A stretch of 64,000 bases of DNA from Chrysemys picta bellii (GCF_011386835.1 NC_088795.1:120793434-120857433); one strand, 5' to 3'; shown: positions 24,522 through 36,979, counted from the stretch's first letter. The notes: a model not told the origin generated them from the letters alone. Made by a program: numbers and translations.

Positions 24522-24808
24522 GGCTAGGTCAACTCTAAGGGGGTGGGGATCGATTTAAGATACGCAAATTCAGCTACGTGAATAGTGTAGCTGAATTTGA
24601 CACATCCGATCCGACTTACCCCACTGTGAGGACGGCGGCAAATCGACTGCTGCGGCTCCCCCGTCGACAGCGCTTACTCCTATCTGGGCTGGTGGAGTAC
24701 ACGCATCGATTCGGGGATCGATTGTCGCGTCCCGACGAGACGCGATAATTCGATCCCCGAGAGATCGATTTCTACCCGCTGATCCAGGTGGGTAGTGAAG
24801 ACAAGCCC
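24522..24808. mobile_element. Harbinger-like miniature element (GATCGATC family), complete
   Basis: Flanked by TTA on both sides (24519-24521, 24809-24811), with imperfect ends GGCTAGGTCAACTCT / AGTGAAGACAAGCCC and the same internal hairpin (GGGGATCGATTGTCGCGTC around 24,713). The 3-bp TTA duplication is the usual mark of PIF/Harbinger insertion. It has no coding capacity. Confidence 0.7.
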
Positions 24809-24814
24809 TTAGAC

Positions 24815-27800
24815 ACTGTATAGATCCCAATCCTGCAAAGAGAATTGCACAGAGCTCCTGTGTGAGCTCCTACATGAAGCCCCATTGAAAGTGGGTCTGC
24901 CTATTTGGTTACCTTTGCAGGATCAGGTCCATAAATTCAATAGTTCCCTTTCCTGAAAAGGTTACAGTCTAATAGCAAATGTGCCACAACTATTGAGAGC
25001 TGGAAGTTATGGAGGATGGTCGGATGGGGATTACAAAAATGTCAGTCCTTACACATAAATCTCAGACTCTTTAGTGGGAGTTCTGGGTGTGTAGTAAGTA
25101 TAAAATGTGCAAAACAGTGTTGCATGGCGGATAAGAGAGCCACAGTGTGAACTGGAGAAGGGAACACCATAGATGGAATTAATGGCTGGGGAGAACCAGT
25201 GTTTCGTTTTGCTCTTCCTCCACTCAGTAATTAGTGCACCTTCCCACGAGCTGTGCATTAGGATCTATTTTCAGAAGAGTGCCTCACATGTGATACAAGA
25301 AGGATGCAAATTTCACACACGCTGCATCCTCCACTGAGAAGACATTAAAAAACATTTGCTAAAAATGATTATCATTGTCCCAGTTTCTGGGATAGTCATA
25401 ACAAAGGGCAAGACCATCTGGTTCTGGAGCTATTTAAGGGTGACTTTTGGAGCACTCCTCTTCCTTTTATGCTTCTTGGCTGTCTCAAACTCCTTTGTCT
25501 CCTTTGAAAATCGCAGACATTACATCCTCAAAGATCAGCATGAGACAGGAAGCACTAGAATTTATACATATGCACATATTATTGTGTCTGCAGGAAAAGA
25601 ATATACAGTTAGATACAGATTTAGTCTAACTTAATAAAAGGTGACTTACATCCCTGAGCATGTGTGTCAGCTTACCTACTTCCAAAAAAAAAAAAAAAAG
25701 CCAATATTATAAATTCATAGTACATTGCTAATGAACCTGAGGGTCATTTTGTACATTTTTAGGTAATCTCTGCTTTCTTCTGAAAGTCTTAATGTTGTTG
25801 TTGGGCTCAGGAATGTGAATCTAATATTAAAGCAAAGGGCATACTGTAATTTAGCAGCAAAAGAATATTGTTTGAATGAACATGGAGGTTCATTTAAAAA
25901 AAAACGCTACACACAAAATAATGTAGTGATTTAAATGTCTACAGCATGACAGATAATTTCCATGGCAAAACCAAAATGAAAGCCCACAATTCCTATCACA
26001 GCAGAATTCATTGTCATGTTCCACTGTAACTTGGTAATCACTGTAATTATTATCAGGGAATAGATTTAGTTGCTCTCTTTATCTGCCAGACTTTGGGGAT
26101 CTTTCTCTCTAAGGGCCTCATCTAATCCTTGGTAAAGTCAATGGAAAGATTCTCATTGACTTTTGTGAGGGTTGGATTGGGCTACAGATAGGGAAATCCT
26201 TCACATGCATACACAGAATCAAGCATCTTTTACACACTGTGTATCATCCTGAAGAGAGAACTAATAACTCATGCACTTCTGTAAATGACAAGGTCTTCAA
26301 AAATAAGTTGTAACAGGCGTTGGGATACATTCATGGACAGCAATAGCTAAAGTTCAGCATTGCCTTCTCTCTGCAGTGGCAGAAGTCTGGTTGCAGCATC
26401 TTAATTCAGCTACCCAAGGTTTTTATGTCCCAGACACAGAGAGTGAGAAGAGAGATGACAAGTGGTGGGATGGACTATGCACTATTTGTTTCTTGAACTA
26501 GAAGAGAAATAAGGGGAGAAAACTGGGGTCCGGGGGGGGGAACCCCCCCCAATCAACCTTTACTTCTTGGCGTTCTCTGCGGCAAGGGAAAATTCAGTCT
26601 CCCTGTTGCAATCATTCCCTTTGCTCTTAAAATAAATAAATTGAAACAGTTACATGTTTATTTCTATTATAATAAGTCTTTCTTCCACCTCATAACCCTG
26701 TCTGTGTCCTTACTCCAGCACAATGTAGTGAAAGGGGAATAGATGACACAGCAGAAGCCCCTTCCAACCCAAATGATTCTATGTAATCAACTTGTCAGCA
26801 AACCCCCCTATCTGGCAACTCTTGCTATGCAGGGTGTGTCTCCTCCTTAAATGAAGAGACATTTTTTACTCTATCAGAAAAGACTGTTTTAATGCAAATG
26901 AAATGACTAAAGTTTCCTAAAACCTCTAGTGGTTTCTTCTGGTGACTTAAATGAGAGGCGCTTAGTTCATTGATGACTGAAAATCAAAACTAGATGGAGT
27001 AGCTTGTTATGGCTCCCACAGAATATGGTTTGTTATGGTGATAGTGTGAAAGACATTTCTGTTTCAGTTTCAGTCTTTCAAGTCTTGCATTCAGCTGTTT
27101 TATGTGTACCCAATCTTTTAAAAAATTATTCTTATTAATCTCTCTTGTTGAAGGTTTTGTAGAAAATTACTACATTTGAAAGTCATCCCTATCTTTTCTT
27201 CTAGAGATGGAGGCACGAGTTTGCTAGGGACCATTCACAGGCCCATCTTATTACATCTGATCTAGCACATTTCATGTGTGAAAGAAAAGCCAAGTTAAAG
27301 GTATCGAAAGGAGATATGGTATCTTATTTTAAAAGCTTTTTTTTACCTTGTTTTTTTGGTATGAATTTTAGTGCTGGCGAACGGTGCTGCATCGACAGCT
27401 CTGGAGAGTCATCTTTTTGCGGCCTGTTCCTGGTCTTTTGGGAAGTAATGGGAATTTCACCATTGTTTACAATGGGAGCAGGATCAAGCCCTGTAAGGCT
27501 CAATCTGCCAAGATGCTGAACCCTCTGTAGATGTTCTGAGATCCTCAAATACCTTTGATATCAATGGAAGATATGGGTGCTGAGCCTCTTGCAGAATGGG
27601 ACCCTTAATCCACAGAAAAGATACAGCATCAACAATGGCAGTGCACGCGTCTTCCCACTGCTCAACATGTCTCAACCATGACCTTGACAGGCCAACTGTA
27701 TGGGTAGTCTCCATGCCCTTTTGATCTTTGGCCTGTCTTCTGAGATTGCCGACTAGTGCTTCATAAAAATGAATCTAAATCAAAATCCTGACTCTAAATA

Positions 27801-28270
27801 TTCCTGAATTTGAAGTTGTTTGAAATGTGGATGCAAATATTGTAAATAACTCTTAACTTTTATCTGGCAGAACCAAAACTTCAGATCCAAACAGCTCCAA
27901 ATATTGGGATGTTCAAAATTGCAAGGTGGATTCTGAGTCTTGGACTCATTTCTAGTATTAACTTCATTGGTGGTTTCTGTGCTGCGGACATCTGTCTACC
28001 AGAATCTGGACTGAGCTCACCAAACAGCCATCAGATGACAATAAGCTTTGATACCTTCGTGGGTTGGATTCTGAATGGTAAACTGCAAGCTCTGTTACCT
28101 ATTATCAATTGCCTGGGTCATCCAGTCTCCCAAGATATTCTCTCTGTAAAAAAGATATATTAGAAAAGGGTTAAGCACCTGATCTGACTCCTAATGATAT
28201 CCATGGAAAGACTCCCAATGACTTCAACAAGACTTAGGTTAAGCCCTGTTTGAACTGTCAACTGAAAGCT
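24815..28270. other. Intergenic; foldback scraps only
   Basis: Foldback fragments near 24,825-24,930 and 26,108-26,180, and a G9-AA-C8 inverted homopolymer at 26,532-26,550. None of the open frames (for example 25,356-25,634 or 27,274-27,519) resembles a known protein. Confidence 0.5.
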
Positions 28271-28276
28271 TGTTTT

Positions 28277-28335
28277 TGTCACCAACAGAAGTTGGCCCAA
28301 TATATGATATTACCTCACCCACCTTGTCTCTCAAC
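28277..28335 (-). mobile_element. Penelope-like tail scrap (family C)
   Basis: A short stretch matching the outer end of the units at 35.1 and 35.3 kb (CCAACAGAAGTTGGCCCAAT, ATTACCTCACCCACCTTGTC). It stops before the hammerhead-like part. Confidence 0.6.
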
Positions 28336-28705
28336 TGAAATGAGACACAATCAGTGCTAATTTGGTCCTTCCTCCTTGTCAAAGCATCCAGTTATGGATT
28401 TATGAACCCAATTAAGGTTAAATAATGTCTGGCAGGTATGTTAGTTCTTTTTTAAAAGAATTTTGTGAGACATTTACTTTAGGGTATTTATTTTAAAAGC
28501 TTATAGATGAGCTACTGTTATTAACATCTTCAATCACAGAAAGTCTTCTAGGATAATTAAAGCCAAGAACAAAAGGGAAGCCACAAAATATAAACAAGCC
28601 ATGGGTCTGAGGAAATGGCATTAGAATGAAGTCATAGAAAGAATGAGAAAACATCAAGTATGTTGTGGTTCTGAACAGCTAAGCAGAAAATATATAGCAT
28701 AATAC

Positions 28706-29080
28706 AGTGGCTCTCAACCTTTCCAAACTACTGTACCCCTTTCAGGAGTCAGATTTGTCTTGCGTATCCCCAAGTTTCACCTCACTTAAAATCTACTTGC
28801 TTACAAAAATCAGACATAAAAATACAAAAGTGTCACAGCACACTATTACTGAAACATTTATCATTTTTACCATATAATTATAAAATAAATCAATCGGAAT
28901 ATAAATATTGTACTAACATTTCAGTGTACAATATATAAAGCAGTATAAACAAGTCTTGTCTGCATGAAATTTTAGTTTGTACTGACTTCATTAGTGCTTT
29001 TTATGTAGCCTGTTGTAAAACTGGGCAAATATCTCGATGATTTGATGTACCTCCTGGAAGATCTCTGTGTACACCCAGGG
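28706..29080. mobile_element. hAT (Charlie-like) fragment, left end only
   Basis: Begins CAGTGGCTCTCAACCTTTCC, one base off the common vertebrate hAT end CAGTGGTTCTCAACCTT, followed by ACTGTACCCCTTTCAGGAGT. No matching right end is visible before the minisatellite at 29.1 kb. Confidence 0.65.
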
Positions 29081-29104
29081 GTATTCATACAAGAATACAG
29101 AGCT

Positions 29105-29675
29105 GACTGGTATCACCTGCTCCTCCCGACCCTTTCCCCACCACCTCCCTGACTGATTGTGAGCTTGTGCCCTCATACAGACAGCACCCTGCTCCACCAG
29201 ACCCTTCTCCAACACCTCTGGGACTGGCTGAGAGCCTGTGCCCCCATACAGACAGCGTCCAGCTCCTCTAGACCCTTTCCCCACCACCTCCCTGACTGAT
29301 TGTGAGCCTGTGCCCCTATACAGACAGCGTCCAGCTCCTTCAGAACCTTCCCCTACCACCTCTCGGACTGGCTGCCACCCTGTGCCCTCATACAAACAGC
29401 GTCCAGCTCCTCCAGACCCTTCCCTCACCATCTCCCTGACCGACTGCCAGCCTAAGCCCTCATACAGACAGTGTCCCATTCCTCCAGAACCTTCCCCACA
29501 TCTCCCTGACTGACTTCCAGCCTATGCTTCATACAGTGCCCCACACCTCCAGACTCTTCCCCCACCACTTCCCTGACCGACTGCCACCCTGTGCCCCCAT
29601 ACAGACAGTGTCCAGCTCCTCCAGAACCTTCCCCAACACCTCCTTGACTGACTGCCAGCCTGTGCCCCCATTGTA
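29105..29675. repeat. Minisatellite, ~71-bp unit, about 8 copies
   Basis: The words CCCTCATACAGACAG, CGTCCAGCTCCTCCAGA and CCACCTCCCTGACTG recur with spacing of about 71-72 bp (CATACAGACAG-type words at 29,174, 29,245, 29,316, 29,388, 29,461, 29,530, 29,598 and a degraded one at 29,669). On the minus strand five or so units stay open and would read as a 24-residue repeat (GRCLYEGTGWQPVREVVGEG type). On the plus strand another frame is open for about 90 residues. No start context, splice signal or homology supports a gene. Confidence 0.85.
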
Positions 29676-30383
29676 GCTAATAGAAGAGTAGGGACAGTGC
29701 AACAGAACTGAAGGAGGCATCACACCCAACAAAGATTCAGCCACCTTCCCAAATGATTGCATTGAGTGTGAAGAGTTATCTGTGTAGAGGATGGCAAACA
29801 GAAAGGTCATTGATAGCAAATGTGGTTTTACGAATAATTTCAGTACATCAACTGTTCAACTGACACAAGAAAATGTGATTAAACAACTGGAAAATTATGA
29901 TCTTCATAAGTACTATTGTTTGCGTTTCATCATGCTACACACATCTGCCATAAAAAGGCTTATGAAATCATTTACAGTCTTTTATCTTCATAAACATTCT
30001 TCATGAACTGATATCATACAAAACATGCCAGGATAAACAAATAATACAACGGCAAACAACTGAGTACAATGAGCTACACCTGTTGTTTTAACCTTAAGGT
30101 TGAGATTTCTACCAATATGCCTCTGCTAATTATTTCCAGGGAGAGGTCTATAAAAATTCCGATGTCTGGGGTGAGAAGGTCTCATGATAACTCTTGTTTG
30201 TGGTTCTGCTTTCCCAGTCAGAATTACTTTGAGTTACAGATATTTATTTGTATATACATAAATATAGTTCCATATATTTATTCCCCACATCCAGTTTCCT
30301 TGCAACTCTCAACTTGTTCTACTCTTCTCTGTCCATACTCTACTCAGGTGATTCTATGTTTTTTACCTTGAACTCCACTCTCT

Positions 30384-30490
30384 CATAGACTCTAAGGTCA
30401 GAAGGGACCATCACGATCATCTAGTCTGACCTCCTGCACATTGCAGGCTACAGAAACTCACCCACCTACACCTATAATAGACCCATAACC
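30384..30490 (-). mobile_element. CR1-type LINE 3' end fragment
   Basis: Begins with CATAGACTCTAAGGTCAGAA and GATCATCTAGTCTGACCTCC on the plus strand, the reverse complement of the CR1 end seen at 2,111-2,180. It degrades into unrecognised DNA after about 30,490. Confidence 0.7.
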
Positions 30491-30494
30491 TCTT

Positions 30495-32100
30495 TGCCAC
30501 ACTTGGCTCCTTCATTCCCCACTTGAACTGCTCTGCCCATCCCACCAATTCCCTAGTTTGCATCTGTGTCCTCTGTTCCACCATCATTTTAGCATCCTGA
30601 GGGACCATGAAGACTTTCTATTCCATGAATTTCTCTTTATCTCAGTGCTACTATAAATAGCATTAACTTGTCTTTTCTGACCCCTGTGCCTACAGCCCTC
30701 GTGCAATGTTGCTAACTCTTGTGGTTTTATCACAAGTCTTGCAATATTTGGTGTTTTTTATTAAAATGCCAGCTCCTGTAATCACATGAGAATCTCAGCT
30801 TTTATTTTATAATGTAAGTCTCTAGCCTTCATGGTTGATAGTGGAAAACTTGAAAACACAAAACCAAAAGGTTCAAAGAAAAAGAACCAAATGCTAATTA
30901 TTTTAAAAAATCTCATGCTTTTTAAATAACTCTCATGGTTTTTGAACAGTTTAGGTTGGCAAGACTGCCAATGGTGCCTCCCTCCACCAATTCTCCCACT
31001 GTTTATTAATTAGTTGTATTTTACGAGATAAACGGTAGAGTCATATAGTGGCTTTAAGCGTACCCTAAACAAAGCATAAAATTGATGTTAAATTCTCATT
31101 TTCCCCCCTTGATAAGTGAGATTGAAGACATAAGCATATACCATTGCACAAATTAAGCAGAATAAATGCTCCTTCATTCGAACTATTTATCATCATTGTA
31201 CCAATTAATTCTTGGACCAACATAGTCAGACAAGCATGAGCAAAAGACCAGGAAACAAGAAGTCTATCTCTGGTTATCATCTTTGGTTCCTTTGTTCTTC
31301 ATCCTTTCAGACATCCAGTTAGGCAGCCTCTCTCACAAACGTTGGGACTGACAAGTTCAGTTGGCTCTCCTGGCCCACTAACATCCATTTGTCCTTTAAT
31401 AACAATGCCAGGCAGTTATAAATGATTGTGAAGATCTTTAATTCATCAGAAGTGCCAGAAATATTAGCATAACTCCAGTCTTCCAGTTTAAGCCTGGTGT
31501 AGATAACCATCCATGGCCATGAGAGAATGCTGTAAAATCAATAGGCACAGGAGTCTGGGTTCTTTTTCAGTAGGAAAATCAGTCCCAGAAAATGGGAAGA
31601 AAATCAAGAGAAGGAAGGAAAAAGATGGAAGACAGATGTTAGTTAGTTCTGTGGAGCTTTGGGATAATGTCCAGTTGTTTACATAGTTAAAGGTACACTA
31701 CAAACTGTTTTGTTATAGTGAGTTATAAACAGTACCCTTCATGGTCACATTAGAGACAGGCTTGGTCAACAAATGGACCTTGTAAAATGAAAAAAAACCC
31801 CTCAACGTACAAGAGATTTCTCAGAAGTCTTTTCCTTCCTTGCTTAACGTAAATTTAACATAGCTGGTATGCCTCTCATCGCAGCACTGCCTGCCTCTTG
31901 GCCAGAGACCTTGTGAAATCTGTCAAGGAGATAATTGTTACCATATGGAGAGAACTCTTTTTCTTCCCTTTGGTAGAGAATTTTCCTTCTTTCTCTTCCC
32001 ATCCCATATGCCAACATTTTCTCACTGATTATTGTCCTGCTTCATCCATCTCATCATCCCTGGACTTTTATACCCTCTGGACTCCTCTCATTTCCACCAC
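30495..32100. other. Intergenic; nothing recognised
   Basis: AT-rich sequence between a CR1 end and the L2-like remnant. No conserved frame. Confidence 0.5.
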
Positions 32101-32106
32101 CATACT

Positions 32107-32121
32107 CTTTCTTTCTTTCTT

Positions 32122-32155
<34 letters not shown>
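32107..32155. repeat. Microsatellite (CTTT)n(CT)n
   Basis: About five CTTT units run into about fourteen CT units. Confidence 0.95.
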
Positions 32156-32156
<1 letters not shown>

Positions 32157-32224
32157 TAGCTCCTTTTCCTCTGTCTCCAGCATGCTACTGTATCCCCTAT
32201 CCTACAATAGTCTTCCTTGACTCC

Positions 32225-32720
32225 TCCTTCCTCTCCAACTCCCAACTCATCTCCTTCATCTTGGAGGTCTTTGAGTGCATCTCCTAACACCCTCTGAGGT
32301 CTTCTGCAATCTGGCTTCCACCCCCTTTACTCCACCGTGACAGTGCGTGTGCACCAATTTTACTAATGACCTGCTCTTGGCCTCTTCTCTATACTTAATT
32401 TCATCAATCTGTTCATTGCCTTTGACATAGTCTATCACTCCCTTATTATCAACAGTCTGTTTTTGGACTTCTGCATTTTTGAGCTAGGTTGATTCTTCTC
32501 TTTCCTCTCTAAACATCCCTTTTTTGCCTTGCTCTATTGCTTCTTTTTCTCCTTCCTTCTAATGTTTTCTGTCACTCCGGGACCTATCTTTTGTGCCTTT
32601 CTCTACTCCCTCTGTATTCTATCCTTCAGTGACCTTATCCAATTTCACTGCTTTGTCAATCCCCAAACAACTTCTCTCTGCTGACCTCCCACCTCCAGTG
32701 CCACGTCTGTGATTGTCACA
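32225..32720 (+). mobile_element. L2-like LINE reverse transcriptase remnant
   Basis: Plus strand: AFDIVYHSLIIN (about 32,420-32,455) matches the FDTVDH motif of L2-like RT, and GPIFCAFLYSLCILSFSDLI (about 32,580-32,640) the GPLLFxLYIxPLGDLI motif. The copy is full of stops. The CT-rich stretch at 32,107-32,155 just upstream is a separate microsatellite. Confidence 0.55.
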
Positions 32721-32846
32721 GAGAGACCTCTTGTGCGATTTCTGGTGACCTTCTAACTGAACATCATCTTGGTGTCAGGATACATGTATCTGCAGCAGGA
32801 AGTCAGTCAAGATGAGGGAACGGGGAGAGTAGGTTCTAGGCAGGAG

Positions 32847-32969
32847 TAGGGTGACCAGATGTCCCGATTTTATAGGGACAGTCCCGATTTTTGGATCTTT
32901 TTCTTATATAGGCTCCTATTACCCCCCACCCCCGTCCCGATTTTTCACGTTTGCTGTCTGGTCACCCTA
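32847..32969. mobile_element. 123-bp hAT-type miniature element (copy 1)
   Basis: Terminal inverted repeats TAGGGTGACCAGA / TCTGGTCACCCTA with an 8-bp direct repeat GGCAGGAG on both sides (32839-32846, 32970-32977). An 8-bp target duplication is typical of hAT elements. The interior carries the repeated word GTCCCGATTTT. Confidence 0.85.
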
Positions 32970-32979
32970 GGCAGGAGCT

Positions 32980-35058
32980 CAGCAATGAAGCAAAAAGAGG
33001 CATTGCAGCATTAGGGAGTACACTGTTTTCCTTGCTCCAGTAAAGTTTTTTGATGGGAGAAAGTAACTTTCTGTGATTCTTTTCGATTGTCACATGACAC
33101 CTAGCTCCAAAGAGATACATCACACCCTCCTATCTGGAAGATGGGACAGGTAGTGGTGTGGCTCTCCCAACAGCCTTCACCCACACCTAAACCGATAGCA
33201 CTGGGTGCCTTGATGCCAATTATATTTCCCTTTGGGGTGGAGATGTGACTTTTCTCTACATAAGTCTGACTCATGCTGTGAGCAGAGCCTATGTTTTTCT
33301 AGGTCTAGGCCTGATTCTTCTGTCACACCAATTTCAATGAGTTCAGAAAAGTCACTTCTAATTTGTACCAATGTATATTAGACGAGAATTAGCTCGATTT
33401 TAGAATATGCTTTCACTAGCTTTTAAAGGACGCATGAGTTTAATGCATTCTAGAGAATCTGTATTTCTTCCAAAACTCTCTTTTTGGTGTCATAGGTTTG
33501 GAGAGAATACAAGAAGGGAAAACTGATCCCTACCTGCCTTCCATCACTGTCATAGAAGAGATTTGCTATAAGAATATGCCTTTGTTGTGCAGCGATAAAG
33601 GCCTCAGGCACAGTTTCCCCCTTTGATGAAGGCAGCTGAGAAAATTCTCACTGTTTGGATTGACTTGTTTGTGAAAGTTCTCTTTTTCTCCCCCCCCCCC
33701 CCTTCTCCATTTGAATGTCCAGTCTGAAAACAAACTGACAGCTGTATTCTTGGACCAGTTTGTGGGATTTGCAGTGTCAGAAGTGCAAACAGACTGTAGC
33801 TACTTAGTTCAGGAAATGAAATGCAGATAATCTGATAAATAAACAGTGTTTATTACTCTGTTTTATGTGTGCTTTGGATTTCTTTTCAAAATACTCCTAC
33901 TAGGAACTGAGAATGAATATTAAACATGTGCTCTTAATTTAAAGTCCTGAATGGCAAGGTCAAATTGCTCATTAACTTAAATAATTTGATCTCCAGAAAA
34001 GCGAGAAACCCTGAACTTGAACCATATTAAGTAAACAGTATCAGTGCATTACTTTTATGTAGACATTCATCCCAAAGAAGCGCAAAGCACTTTGCAATAT
34101 GAATGCAGAAAGAGCTAGATGAAAATAAAAGGGATAAAATACTGCAGAGTTTAGGACAGAGGGTGGAGAAGAAGACTGTCTCTAACTTAAATGGAGAGAG
34201 AATTATTTAAGTAGGGTGATAAGTAATTACCCAAACTGGAATTTGGAGAGGACAGTGGGGTTTAGTTACCCAGTTTGCACAGGACAGTGGGGTTACGTCC
34301 TTACCTTAAAACAATTTGTAAAGATATTTTTAATTATCACAGGGGTCAAGAGTCTGGTTTGACATTTAATCCAAATTACACCTCTCTAGCAGCACAGAGT
34401 TCTCTAGATCAGCACCAAGATGCAGCATTGGTTCCTTACTAACTCAGGGCCAGTTTGTGACCCATTTAAGTAAGGTGCCCCCTTACTAGTCTTTAGTGGC
34501 TACTTGGACCGCTGGTAGCAGCACAGAATGGAAAACGGCATTAATGGAGCCTGCATTAACATTTGTGCAGCTGGGCAAGGAATGGCCTGGCAGGGATAGG
34601 GATAGGGTGGAGCCTTGACTCCATCCCCACAGGGGGATGAGCACACACAGCAGGGTAATTAATCTATGCCAGATATAGGGCCTACATGGATTCCTTCCCC
34701 TCTGGACCAAGAGCAGAACCATGACCAGAGTGTGAGTCTGTGAGTTACAATCTGGCTCCTGGTGTGCTCCTAGGGCAGGGCCACTAGAGGCTACCCCATT
34801 CTCAGAACTTGCAGAAAAGCTGCCATCTACCCCTCAGGAGAGAAGACAGCCACCCACTGAATCATCAGCACTCTTTCCTCTACTGCCCTGGGTTTGTCTT
34901 GAGGAGCCTCCCATCCAACTACTGACCCAGCATGACTCTTGCTGAGTGATTCAGAATCCATGTAATTGTTTTTCCCATTGTGCAGAATTCTTTTCACCAA
35001 ACAATCTGATTCATCGTCTGAAGGAATTTTAGCTGCATATATTCAGTATTTGTATGTA
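32980..35058. other. Intergenic; nothing recognised
   Basis: Contains a short poly-C run near 33,692-33,703. No coding, RNA or repeat assignment can be supported. Confidence 0.5.
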
Positions 35059-35148
35059 GTGTAGTTGTAGCCATGTGGGTCCCAGGATATTAGAGTGACA
35101 AGGTGGGTGAGGTAATATCTTTTATTGGGCCAACTTCTGTTGGTGAGA

Positions 35149-35189
35149 GAGACAATCTTTCAAACCACATAGAGCTCTTCTTCAGCTCT
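35149..35189 (-). ncRNA. Decayed hammerhead-like motif (family C, inverted copy)
   Basis: On the minus strand the core CTGAAGA and GAAA are kept, but stem II has lost a pair and the GCTT box reads GATT. It mirrors the better copy at 35,293-35,332 on the other strand. Confidence 0.45.
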
Positions 35190-35292
35190 GGCCACTCTAC
35201 CTTGAATGGCCCTTTACTATATGTGCTAACTACTTATGCTAAACAATCTATTCCAAATTGCATTGTGCCTTGATACCAGGAGTACCTTTCCC

Positions 35293-35332
35293 AGACCTGA
35301 AGAAGAGCTCTGTGTGGCTCGAAAGCTTGTCT
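35293..35332 (+). ncRNA. Hammerhead-ribozyme-like motif (family C, best copy)
   Basis: Stem I arm AGAC (35293-35296), intact core CTGAAGA (35297-35303), extra A, stem II GAGC/GCTC (35305-35308 with 35317-35320), GAAA (35321-35324), GCTT (35325-35328) and stem I arm GTCT (35329-35332), perfectly complementary to AGAC. The predicted cleavage site would follow the T at 35328. Stem III is reduced to palindromic AGCT. Every consensus core base is present, so this is the copy most likely to have activity. Activity itself is inference. Confidence 0.65.
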
Positions 35333-35605
35333 CTCTCACCCAACAGAAGTTGGTCCGATAAAAGATATTACCTCACCCACCCTGTCTCTCTTATAGTCAA
35401 TATTTGTATTTGAAGTGAATGTAAGGGCTAGGGAAAGGTATTGGATTGACGGCACTGGACAGTGAAGTTCTTTATTTATCCACAGATGAAGTATAGCATG
35501 CACTGTGTCAGTTCCATTTCTTTTCACCCCACCATGTGTGTCAACCTTGTTTTGGAGAGAGAACCTATGGGAGTGAGAAGGTAGCTCAGTATCTGTAACC
35601 ACTTA

Positions 35606-35792
35606 GGCTATGTCTACACTACAGAGTTTACAGTGGCGCAGATGTACCAATGCTGCGCTGTCCTCACCGCTGATGTAGTGCAGTCCACACCGGCGCTTTT
35701 GTCGGTGTAACTTATATTGCTCATGGGGTGTTTTTTTCACACCCCTGAGTGACATAAGTTATACCTGCATAAGTGGCAGTGTAGACATAGCC
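35606..35792. mobile_element. 187-bp Harbinger-like miniature element
   Basis: Near-perfect terminal inverted repeats GGCTATGTCTACACT / AGTGTAGACATAGCC lie between TTA duplications at 35603-35605 and 35793-35795. The internal inverted pair GTGTAACTTATATTGCTCA / TGACATAAGTTATACC makes it foldback-like. Confidence 0.8.
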
Positions 35793-36388
35793 TTAGTCTT
35801 TGGTCTCTCTGGTGAGAATGCTAAGGAAGGATAATAAGAGATTGATCTTTCATGGTGATGAATTCCTACTGGGAGTTGAGAGCGCTCAGTACCACTCAGG
35901 ACACAATCAAGATTGAGTCTTAGTGGGGCCAATATTTTTATATGTACACCTGTCCAAAAGAAATTGTAAATGGGACTACTAATTCATCTTACATTGGTCA
36001 CTGAACAGCCATCAGATAAAAATACCTTTTAGACCCTCCCTGCCTGAATTACCAACATGCAAATCATTAACCTAGATGTGAAGGGCTATGTAAAACTCCA
36101 CACACTTGCTAGATTTCAAGTTCCCCACAGACAGACCTAAGTCATCCTATATATTTGTAGGCCCCTAATATAATGGCGCCATTAGCGTAAGTGGGACTTC
36201 TATGTGCTACTACAATTTAAATAATTAGTAACAATAATAATGATGATGTTGTGAAAGATTCTGTCACCCATCAGCAGTACCATGGTCTACCCAGTCACTC
36301 ACAGCCCATTTATTTACAGCTAGAAATCTTTTTCTTGACCTCTCACTTGCAGCTAAAGTTGTGCCAAAATAACGAAAATACTTCCATG

Positions 36389-36513
<125 letters not shown>

Positions 36514-36979
36514 CTTTCAGGAGTTTGTTTAAATCCCAACACTTCTCCTTTTTGTGATTTCTCCTCCCCACCCCCCAAAAATGGCTTTGCATGAAAAGAT
36601 AGATGTTTTCAACATTTTGTTTCAGTTGAAAAAAATCTTTGTCAGATCATTTCAGTTTTTGAAAATGTCTAGGCTTTTGCTCAAAAGCAAAATTTCACAG
36701 GTTTTTTTCCCATGAAACTGGACTAGTTCAGCAAAATGCAAAAGGAGTATGACAACAGAACATTTCAAAATCTTTGAATTTTAAGTTGGGCTACAAGGAA
36801 CATTCTCTGTCAAAGCTTGTTTCGTTTTTCAGTATCAAACACTATAAAATATTTTCTATAAAGTAACAAGAAAATGAATATTTTGATTTACAGTAACAAC
36901 TAAGGCCCCAATCCTGCAAAGACTTACTCATATACTTACCTTCACCCAATGGGACTATTCACAGAATGTAAAGTTGAAT

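Larger units (their letters stand above)
35062..35396. mobile_element. Penelope-like tails (family C) in head-to-head inverted arrangement
   Basis: A left copy (about 35,062-35,190, element sense on minus) and a right copy (about 35,280-35,396, sense on plus) are inverted versions of one unit: GGTAATATCTTTTATTGG near 35,111 against its reverse complement near 35,360, and two versions of the AGAGCTCTTCTTCAG block. Roughly 90 bp between them belongs to the unit interior. Another partial tail of the family lies at 28,277-28,335. Paired inverted terminal copies are a known habit of Penelope-like elements. Confidence 0.7.

Noticed and set aside
26532..26550. G9-AA-C8 inverted homopolymer as a structural signal
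   Set aside because: It is short, and homopolymer runs of C or G occur elsewhere in the window (17,220, 33,695, 37,380). It may also reflect sequencing or assembly error.
28991..29513. Minisatellite frames as a repeat-protein gene
   Set aside because: No start context, no homology, and several units depart from a multiple of three. Kept only as a low-interest finding.
29105..29675. CRISPR-like regular repeat
   Set aside because: The unit repeats without unique spacers, and the context is vertebrate. It is an ordinary minisatellite.
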